Source: an uncultured Dialister sp.
GTDB lineage: Bacteria; Bacillota; Negativicutes; Veillonellales; Dialisteraceae
NCBI RefSeq assembly: GCF_900541605.1
Contig: NZ_UQKJ01000014.1
Location: 1 to 29,158 of the forward strand
Direction of reading: 5' to 3'
Length of the DNA stretch: 29,158 nucleotides
Of this stretch, positions 23,625 to 29,158 are shown piece by piece. The notes below the pieces were generated by a model. The model had not been told where the DNA came from and made no database searches. It saw nothing but the letters and a program-made list of their open reading frames with translations. Positions within the stretch are counted from its first letter, which is position 1; the number at the start of each line of letters is the position of its first letter. The position numbers were made by a program, and so were the translations under genes.

Positions 23625-24332
23625 ATGTCAGCAATCAAAGAAAGATTAGCCCATGTAATGGACCGGATCGAAGAGGCCAGAAAACGGTCTCCCTGGCACC
23701 AGGAAGTGACACTGGTAGCGGTGACGAAATTCCATCCTCTGGAGGATATGGAAGAGGCCATCCGTCTGGGAGTTACCCAGGTGGGAGAAAATCGGGTCCA
23801 GGAAATGGAACAGAAGTATAAAGCCCTTACGCTTCCGGTGACCTGGAATCTGCAGGGCCATTTACAGAAAAATAAGGTGAAAAAAGCGGTGGCCATGGCG
23901 GACCTGATCCAGTCCGGCGATTCTTTGGAAATTCTGGAAGAAATCAACCGGCGGGCCGGGGAAATCGGCAAAGTGCAGGATGTACTCCTGGAATTCAATA
24001 TTTCCGGAGAAGAATCGAAGCATGGTATTCCACCGGAAAAAATGGAAGAAACCATCCGGAGGGTCAAAGAACTGCCCCATATCCGGGTGAAAGGACTCAT
24101 GTGTATGGCACCGAACTATGAGGACGTGGAAAAGACGCGCCCCGTATTCCGGAAGGCCCATGCCATGTGGGATGAAATGAAGAAAAAGTTCCCGGAAGGG
24201 CAGATTTCCTTTCTGTCCATGGGGATGACCCATGATTTTGAAATTGCAATCGAAGAAGGAGCCAATATGGTTCGTATTGGCACAGCTATTTTTGGTGAGA
24301 GACAGTACCATCAGGAGGAGAGCAAAGCATGA
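23625..24332 (+). CDS. PLP homeostasis protein, YggS/PLPBP family
   Basis: 235 aa single-domain TIM-barrel protein that binds PLP and buffers vitamin B6 and amino-acid metabolism; no enzyme activity is established for the family. The PLP lysine K35 lies in VAVTKFHP, with GENRVQEMEQK following. FLSMGMTHDFEIAIEEGANMV and VRIGTAIFG are the C-terminal phosphate-site motifs. I start at ATG 23625 behind GAAGGCGG; the longer frame covers the promoter. Its stop overlaps the sepF start (ATGA). The position before sepF is that of ylmE in the ylm cluster. Confidence 0.93.
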   Translation: MSAIKERLAHVMDRIEEARKRSPWHQEVTLVAVTKFHPLEDMEEAIRLGVTQVGENRVQEMEQKYKALTLPVTWNLQGHLQKNKVKKAVAMADLIQSGDSLEILEEINRRAGEIGKVQDVLLEFNISGEESKHGIPPEKMEETIRRVKELPHIRVKGLMCMAPNYEDVEKTRPVFRKAHAMWDEMKKKFPEGQISFLSMGMTHDFEIAIEEGANMVRIGTAIFGERQYHQEESKA

Positions 24333-24847
24333 GCTTACTTGATAAATTTAAAGACCAGTTTGTAGACCGTGACGAGGACGAAAGAGAAGAAGATCTGGGA
24401 GAGGAGGAAGAAGCACCGGTCAATCCGGCAGCTCCTGTACCGCCCCGTACAAATGCCGTGAATAATCCGGTAAGAGGTATCGGCCGTACCGCAGCTCCCC
24501 GTCAGGCAGCCAAGCCCTATACCATGGTGGTAGTAAATCCCAAGAGCTATGGGGATGCGGAAAAAATCGGTGACCACCTGAAAGCCATGCGTCCGGTGGT
24601 GATGAATATGGAAAAGACCGATGCCGATGAAGCACAGCGGATCGTGGATTTCGTACAGGGAATCATGTATGCCCTGGACGGCCGGATCGACCAGATTTCC
24701 GAAAATATTTACCTCTGCGCGCCAAATAATATGAGCGTTTCCCGTGAAAATTTTGCTGCTTACCAGGGGGACCAGCAGGCCCCGGCAGCACCGCAGTGGA
24801 ACGCGGGAGCTCCCCAGGGCCAGGGAACTGAGGCCCACGAAGGCTGA
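24329..24847 (+). CDS. sepF: cell division protein SepF
   Basis: 172 aa. Membrane-associated FtsZ anchor and crosslinker at the division septum. It has the short amphipathic N-terminus MSLLDKFKDQF that inserts in the membrane, an acidic/proline-rich linker (about 13-60), and the SepF core (about 66-150): VVVNPKSYGDAEKIGDHLK, DADEAQRIVDFVQGIMYALDG, ENIYLCAPNNMSVS. A Pro/Gln-rich tail follows. Start overlaps yggS; stop overlaps the next sepF-like gene by one base. Confidence 0.93.
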   Translation: MSLLDKFKDQFVDRDEDEREEDLGEEEEAPVNPAAPVPPRTNAVNNPVRGIGRTAAPRQAAKPYTMVVVNPKSYGDAEKIGDHLKAMRPVVMNMEKTDADEAQRIVDFVQGIMYALDGRIDQISENIYLCAPNNMSVSRENFAAYQGDQQAPAAPQWNAGAPQGQGTEAHEG

Positions 24848-25269
24848 TGTCCTTCCTTACTAAGGGAATCCGCTGGCTGAAAAGCCAGATGGATGACCCG
24901 GTAGAAGAGGAAAGCTACGAGGAACCGGAAAGAGAAGAGGGCGAGGATATTCCCGGGCCAGGCGCGGTGCCCGCAAGGACTATCCGGCCTCTTGAGGTAG
25001 ATATCATAGTTCCGGGATCCTATGGAGATGCCCGCCATGCGGTAGATGCCCTGGAACGGGGGATGACCGTCATGGTCGTGCTGAATGATAATGTGGATGA
25101 TGAAGTGGCCAGCCGTTTCGTGGATTTCATGAGTGGCGCTGTTTACATGGCTCACGGGGACGTGATGCTCCTGAATGATGATGTGCTTATCTGCGTGCCC
25201 TCTACCGTGGATATCCACGAAGACAGACTGGCATTTGTATCAGGCATTCCGACCTGGAAAGGACCGTAG
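24847..25269 (+). CDS. second SepF-like protein
   Basis: 140 aa, a diverged SepF paralogue. It keeps the overall plan: an amphipathic start MSFLTKGIRWLKSQM, an acidic linker (about 16-40), then a core with DIIVPGSYGDARHAVDALERG, DDEVASRFVDFMSGAVYMAHGD and DDVLICVPSTVDI, parallel to the SepF blocks. It is shorter, lacks the tail, and has fewer basic residues. Translation is coupled to sepF (TGATG). It may form mixed polymers with SepF or have its own septal role; that is inference. ylmG (yggT), usual at this place, is absent. Confidence 0.82.
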   Translation: MSFLTKGIRWLKSQMDDPVEEESYEEPEREEGEDIPGPGAVPARTIRPLEVDIIVPGSYGDARHAVDALERGMTVMVVLNDNVDDEVASRFVDFMSGAVYMAHGDVMLLNDDVLICVPSTVDIHEDRLAFVSGIPTWKGP

Positions 25270-25271
25270 GA

Positions 25272-26069
25272 ATGAAGAAGATTCTGATCATCGGCTGCGG
25301 GGCTATGGGGGGAGCCATTCTCTCCGGCTGCCTCGCCAAGGGGCTTTGGAACAAAGAAGACGTATATGTGAAAGAGCATTCAGAAGAGGCGTCTAAGGCA
25401 AAAGCTGCGCGGTATGGCGTCCATGCATCTACTGATGGAAGTGAAGCGAAGGAGGCGGACCTTGTCCTCATCGCTGTGAAACCAAACGTGGTGCCGGAAG
25501 TGCTCCATGAAATATCCCGGTACCAGCCATCCCGGGTTCTTTCAATTGCGGCAGCAGTGACCCTGGAGTCCCTGGAAAATGGACTTCCCAAGGACACGGA
25601 GGTGATCCGTGTCATGCCGAATACGCCTGCTTCTGTGGGAGAAGGTATGGCAGCCATTGCACCGGGAACAAAAGCGTCCCCTGCCTTTATCCGGGAAGCG
25701 GAAGCTGTTTTCTCAGCTCTCGGCAGGGAAGCGGTGGTGACGGAACGGCAGCTCGATGAACTGGGTGCCCTTTCCGGTGCCGGTCCGGGATATGCTTTTG
25801 TCATTATTGATGCTTTGGCTGATGCGGGAGTTCTTATCGGACTGCCCCGGAAGCTGGCCATCGAAGCGGCGGCCCAGACCCTTTACGGCGCTGCAAAGAT
25901 GGTGCTGGAAACGGGGAAACATCCCGATGAACTCCGGGACCAGGTGACCAGCCCCGGCGGCACCACTATTGCCGGTATTTATGCCATGGAACAGAAGGGC
26001 CTTCGAGGCGCCCTCATGGACGGCGTCAAGGCGTGCCTGGACAAATCGGACCAAATGGCAGGAAAGTAA
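25272..26069 (+). CDS. proC: pyrroline-5-carboxylate reductase
   Basis: 265 aa, usual length. Last step of proline synthesis: reduces 1-pyrroline-5-carboxylate with NAD(P)H. Rossmann motif IIGCGAMGGAILSG (residues 6-19), IRVMPNTPASVGEGM near 114, and the C-terminal signature LGALSGAGPGYAFVIIDALAD followed by LRDQVTSPGGTTIAG. The ATG lies two bases after the previous stop, with only a weak TAGGA ribosome site, which suggests coupling. proC within ylm-type clusters is known in some Firmicutes. Confidence 0.95.
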   Translation: MKKILIIGCGAMGGAILSGCLAKGLWNKEDVYVKEHSEEASKAKAARYGVHASTDGSEAKEADLVLIAVKPNVVPEVLHEISRYQPSRVLSIAAAVTLESLENGLPKDTEVIRVMPNTPASVGEGMAAIAPGTKASPAFIREAEAVFSALGREAVVTERQLDELGALSGAGPGYAFVIIDALADAGVLIGLPRKLAIEAAAQTLYGAAKMVLETGKHPDELRDQVTSPGGTTIAGIYAMEQKGLRGALMDGVKACLDKSDQMAGK

Positions 26070-26112
26070 GGATTTCCTGATTTCCTGAAACTATACTAGA
26101 GAAGAGAATGGA

Positions 26113-26904
26113 ATGAAAGATAGAGAAAAAATCCTTCGTTATTTTACGGCTTCCGGCGATGAAGCCAAAGATATGGCTATCCGGCTTCTGGATATTGCGG
26201 ACTCCGTAGACCGGGGCAGGCCCTTTGCCGTGGGACCTTTCATGGCTCCCTTTTCCCGGCAGATCGGCCAGACCATTGCGGCCCATATGAAGACAGTGGT
26301 GGCGAAAAGCTTTGGCGGTTACCACGAAGCGGAACGGGTGAAAATCGGATTTACCCGCTCCGATTACGACGGCCCCGTGGACTTCGGCGTAAGCCTTCTT
26401 TCTGTGACCTGGGATGGCCGGTACCGTCTTATCGGCCACCGGGACGTACTGGGGTCCCTCATGGGTCTTGGCATTGACCGGTCCGTGCTGGGGGATATCC
26501 TCATGCAGGGCGCCGGGTGCCAGGTGGTGGTGGACAGCACCATGAAGGACTGGCTCATGGACAATTTCCATAAGGTGGCCATGGTGCCGGTGAAGGTGGA
26601 AGAAATTCCCCTTTCCGAAATCCAGCCGCCTAAGCAGACTGCCAAGGAAGTACGGGCTACGGTGGCTTCCCTCCGCCTCGATGCGGTGGGGGCCGCAGGC
26701 TTTGGTATTTCCCGGTCCAAAATGGTGCAGGCCGTGGAGGACGAACGGACGGAAGTGAACTGGCAGCTGGCCAAAAGTCCCTCCCAGACTGTGAAAGCGG
26801 GAGACATCATCAGCATCCGCGGCCGGGGCCGGATTGAAATTGTAGAGGAAACCGGCATGAGCCGTAAAGGCCGGACTGGCCTTTTGATTCATAGATTTAA
26901 GTAG
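26113..26904 (+). CDS. YlmH-like RNA-binding protein with S4 domain
   Basis: 263 aa. The N-terminal part (about 1-170) is the YlmH RRM-like region. An S4 RNA-binding domain occupies about 180-250: KEVRATVASLRLDAVGAAGFGISRSKMVQAV, ...VKAGDIISIRGRGRIEI. YlmH is a ribosome-associated factor encoded beside divIVA in many Firmicutes and is linked to translation quality control. The conserved place between the sepF genes and divIVA supports the assignment. Confidence 0.88.
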   Translation: MKDREKILRYFTASGDEAKDMAIRLLDIADSVDRGRPFAVGPFMAPFSRQIGQTIAAHMKTVVAKSFGGYHEAERVKIGFTRSDYDGPVDFGVSLLSVTWDGRYRLIGHRDVLGSLMGLGIDRSVLGDILMQGAGCQVVVDSTMKDWLMDNFHKVAMVPVKVEEIPLSEIQPPKQTAKEVRATVASLRLDAVGAAGFGISRSKMVQAVEDERTEVNWQLAKSPSQTVKAGDIISIRGRGRIEIVEETGMSRKGRTGLLIHRFK

Positions 26905-26950
26905 GGAAAACGGGGCACTGTTTTTCCTGCAGGTTAAAGGAGATATTTGT

Positions 26951-27685
26951 ATGATTACACCGATGGATATACATAATAAAACATTTTCCCGCCAGATTCG
27001 CGGCTATTCCCAGGACGAAGTCAATTCCTTCCTGGAAGAACTGGCCCAGGACTATGAACGGATTTACCGGGAACATCGCGAGATGGAAGAAGAAATGGAC
27101 ACCATCAAAACGAAGCTCCGCAACTATGAAAAGATGGAAGAAACCATGTCCAATACCCTGGTCATGGCTCAGGAAACGGCAGACAATGTCAAGAAGAACG
27201 CCCATAAGGAAGCAGAGCTTTCCATCCGGGAAGCCCAGAATGAGGCCCATAAGATTGTATCTGACGCAGAGACTGCCCGCCGCAAGATGAATGCGGATAT
27301 CCTGAAGACCCAGGGCGACATGAACCTGTATATTGAAAAGCTCCTTTCCAATTTCAAGTCGGCCCTCTCCCTCATTGAAGCGGCCAAGGCAGCCCAGGCT
27401 CCCCAGCCTGTAGAAGACGGCACAGCACCGAAGGCAGCTCCTGCACCGGAAGCAGCACCGGCCGAAGCTCCTGCTGAAGAAGCAGCGCCTGCGGAAGAAC
27501 AGGCACCGGAAACGGCAGAAGCACCGGAAACGGCGGAAAAAACAGAGGAGACTTCCGCAGAAAGCGGAGAAGGACAGGCAGCTGGCGTCAACCTCTTCGA
27601 CCAGGCTGCAGCTACCGTAGCTCCGGCGGAAGAAAAGGAAGCCCCCGCAGAAGAGGCGGCTCCCTCCGAAGAAAATAAGGAATAA
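26951..27685 (+). CDS. divIVA: DivIVA-family cell pole/septum protein
   Basis: 244 aa. It marks curved membrane at poles and septa and recruits partners. The N-terminal membrane-binding domain reads MDIHNKTFSRQIRGYSQDEVNSFL (residues 5-28, shown in part). A coiled coil runs about 33-140. The last ~100 residues are a low-complexity Ala/Pro/Glu tail with repeated APAEEAAP-like and ETAEAPETAE-like units, absent from Bacillus DivIVA. AAAGGAGA precedes the ATG. It follows ylmH as in other ylm clusters. Confidence 0.9.
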   Translation: MITPMDIHNKTFSRQIRGYSQDEVNSFLEELAQDYERIYREHREMEEEMDTIKTKLRNYEKMEETMSNTLVMAQETADNVKKNAHKEAELSIREAQNEAHKIVSDAETARRKMNADILKTQGDMNLYIEKLLSNFKSALSLIEAAKAAQAPQPVEDGTAPKAAPAPEAAPAEAPAEEAAPAEEQAPETAEAPETAEKTEETSAESGEGQAAGVNLFDQAAATVAPAEEKEAPAEEAAPSEENKE

Positions 27686-27688
27686 CCT

Positions 27689-28546
27689 ATGGAAGAAAAA
27701 CAGTACGTCACGGAATGGGCCAATGAAAATCTGGGGCTTACTTTGAAAATTACGAAAATGGTCCATGAAGAACAGAGCCCCTTCCAGCATATCCAGATAG
27801 CCGATACTCTCCAGTACGGACGCATCCTGATCCTGGACGGCGTATTCCAGACCTCCGTGAAAGATGAATGGACTTACCATGAAATGATTTCCCATGTGCC
27901 GCTCATGATGCATCCCCACCCGGAACGGGTGCTCATCATCGGTGGCGGCGATGGCGGCGTGGCCCGTGAAGTGTGCCGCCATGACTGTGTGAAGCAGGTG
28001 GACCTCTGCGACATCGACGGCCGGGTGATTGCCCTTTCCCAAGAGTATTTCCCCACCATTTCCAAAGTGCTGAATAATCCTCCCGCAAAGCTTCACGTCC
28101 ATGTGGGAGATGGCATTGCCTTCGCAAAACAGGTGAAGGACTTCTACGATGTCATCATCATCGACTGCTCCGATCCCATTGGACCGGGAGAAGGATTGTT
28201 TACGAGAGACTTCTATCGGAGTGCCTTTTCCGCTCTCCGGGAGGATGGCCTTATCGTGCAGCAGACGGAGTCTCCCATCGTACAGCAGCAGACGGTGCAT
28301 GACGTCTTCGAAGCCATGAATGACGTATTCCCCATCGTCCGCATGTACTATTCCCATGTCCCCATTTACCCGGCCTGCATGCATTCATTCATGCTGGCAT
28401 CTAAGAAATACGACCCCCTTACGGCGGACATCCGTAAAGACATGCCCCAGCCTATGAAATATTACAACCCGGGCATCCAGAAGAGCTGCTTCGTCCTCCC
28501 CAATTTCGTGAAGGAACTGCTCTATAAAGGAATAAAGAGTTTCTGA
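27689..28546 (+). CDS. speE: polyamine aminopropyltransferase (spermidine synthase)
   Basis: 285 aa. It transfers the aminopropyl group of decarboxylated S-adenosylmethionine to putrescine. Motifs: YHEMISHVPLMMHPHP near 67, the cofactor site VLIIGGGDGGVAREV near 85, the catalytic Asp and substrate loop DCSDPIGPGEGLF near 157, and PIYPACMHSFMLASK near 224. It begins three bases after the divIVA stop, so it is probably co-transcribed with the division cluster. No speD (SAM decarboxylase) is in the window. Confidence 0.94.
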   Translation: MEEKQYVTEWANENLGLTLKITKMVHEEQSPFQHIQIADTLQYGRILILDGVFQTSVKDEWTYHEMISHVPLMMHPHPERVLIIGGGDGGVAREVCRHDCVKQVDLCDIDGRVIALSQEYFPTISKVLNNPPAKLHVHVGDGIAFAKQVKDFYDVIIIDCSDPIGPGEGLFTRDFYRSAFSALREDGLIVQQTESPIVQQQTVHDVFEAMNDVFPIVRMYYSHVPIYPACMHSFMLASKKYDPLTADIRKDMPQPMKYYNPGIQKSCFVLPNFVKELLYKGIKSF

Positions 28547-28552
28547 TATATT

Positions 28553-28580
28553 GAGCTTTGCCGTCAGGCAAAGCTCTTTT
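28553..28580 (+). terminator. terminator after speE
   Basis: A 10-bp perfect stem GAGCTTTGCC / GGCAAAGCTC with a GTCA loop, then TTTT. It closes the yggS-to-speE cluster. Confidence 0.92.
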
Positions 28581-28584
28581 CATT

Positions 28585-29158
28585 TAAGCTGCTGGAAATG
28601 GAAAGGGACCGAAGGGTGACGTCTGACAGCGACTCAAAATGTCCTGTATAGGGTCTTCGAGTCCGAATAAACTGGCGTACATTAAAGTACTTTCCTTATA
28701 TAGCTAAAGGGGGATGGTTTCACCTGGGAAAAAGGTCATATTTCTCTTATAGTCAGCGGCTTCGACGCTTCCCCGACTGACTCTACTCACATTCAATATC
28801 TCGAGCGGCAGCAAGGGGACCTGAGTCGCTGATAGCCGTGCTGTAGGGAGCCGTAGGCGACCGAGAATCCGATGGCACAATTCCCCTCGGGTGTGAGCAT
28901 TCTTAATGATTCAACATTTAAATATTGCTACAGCTGCGATGAGCCCCGAAATCTTTCAGAAAAATGATGGTGACCGTATTTTCTGAAGAACTGAGATTTG
29001 AGGCTATCGGCTGCGCCACAGGCTGGACCTCAACTTTTAAATCTCAATTCTTTACTATTCAGACACCACAAAAACACGGAATCTTTTGCCGGACCCCATC
29101 ATACATCGAAGGCCGCCATGAATCAGGCATCAGCGCATTAGCAAGGAAGAAGATTGGT
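28585..29158. other. gene-free right end, only fragments of repeats seen
   Basis: No coding region that I can support. On the minus strand about 28758-28795 reads GTAGAGTCAGTCGGGGAAGC, like one arm of the palindromic family around guaA. CTGAGATTTGAGG (about 28991) and CCTCAACTTTTAAATCTCA (about 29028) form a loose inverted repeat. Two short open frames reach the window edge (plus, from about 28964; minus, ending at 29059), but neither resembles a protein I know. Confidence 0.5.

Noticed and set aside
26897..28384. 495-aa minus-strand frame across divIVA and speE
   Set aside because: Antisense of two recognised genes, with a long Cys/Arg/Phe-rich run produced by the divIVA tail codons.
28641..28680. 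tRNA T-arm-like string TCTTCGAGTCC
   Set aside because: No acceptor, D or anticodon stems can be drawn around it.
28964..29158. Open frame to the right edge beginning ATGATGGTGACC
   Set aside because: About 64 codons with no ribosome site, no recognisable motif and biased toward repeat sequence.
29059..29158. Minus-strand open frame of about 32 codons reaching the right edge
   Set aside because: Too short to judge. It could be the end of a transposase or another gene outside the window, but no motif supports it.

Overview
The window looks like a Firmicutes chromosome, most likely a Negativicutes/Veillonellales member such as a Dialister or Megasphaera relative. The evidence is three amino-acid T-box leaders, an ecfA1-ecfA2-ecfT-truA block, a ylm-type division cluster (yggS-sepF-...-ylmH-divIVA), SD-led genes and roughly 50% GC. 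The genus is an inference from gene content; there is no rRNA or tRNA in the window.

Layout, left to right. (1) 1-473: 5' part of an IS256-family element, cut by the window edge. (2) 613-1404 (-): sigma-70-like factor. (3) 1541-1965: a duplicated ~200-bp noncoding unit with heptamer repeats. (4) 1989-4763 (+): methionine T-box, then metI-like and patB/malY-like transsulfuration genes (homoserine ester to cystathionine to homocysteine). (5) 4826-7652 (-): leuC-leuD-leuB behind a leucine T-box. (6) 8063-10264: guaA bracketed by two ~250-bp imperfect palindromes of one repeat family. (7) 10297-11440: a strong promoter, two tandem cobalamin riboswitches each with a terminator, then no gene but four hairpins with variable stems and a constant CAGGGAA loop, ended by another terminator. 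(8) 11558-14478: glutathione peroxidase, HAD phosphatase, membrane-anchored metallophosphoesterase. (9) 14722-18245: ECF transporter module and truA. (10) 18505-19290: a TetR-type regulator with two consecutive HTH domains. (11) 19541-20989: amino-acid permease. (12) 21113-23302: a probable phenylalanine T-box with two antiterminator/terminator modules, then an exported PheC-like cyclohexadienyl dehydratase and a TrpX-like lipoprotein. (13) 23625-28546: yggS, sepF, a second sepF-like gene, proC, ylmH-like, divIVA and speE, closely packed. (14) 28585-29158: no supported gene.

Much of the window is amino-acid metabolism controlled by tRNA-sensing leaders (Met, Leu, probable Phe). The strongest candidate for something undescribed is the cobalamin-riboswitch-controlled, apparently noncoding four-hairpin RNA at about 10870-11440. 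Its repeated loop motif resembles a protein-titrating (sponge) RNA. Secondary points of interest are the guaA-flanking palindromes, the doubled T-box decision module, the tandem-HTH TetR protein and the tandem SepF pair.
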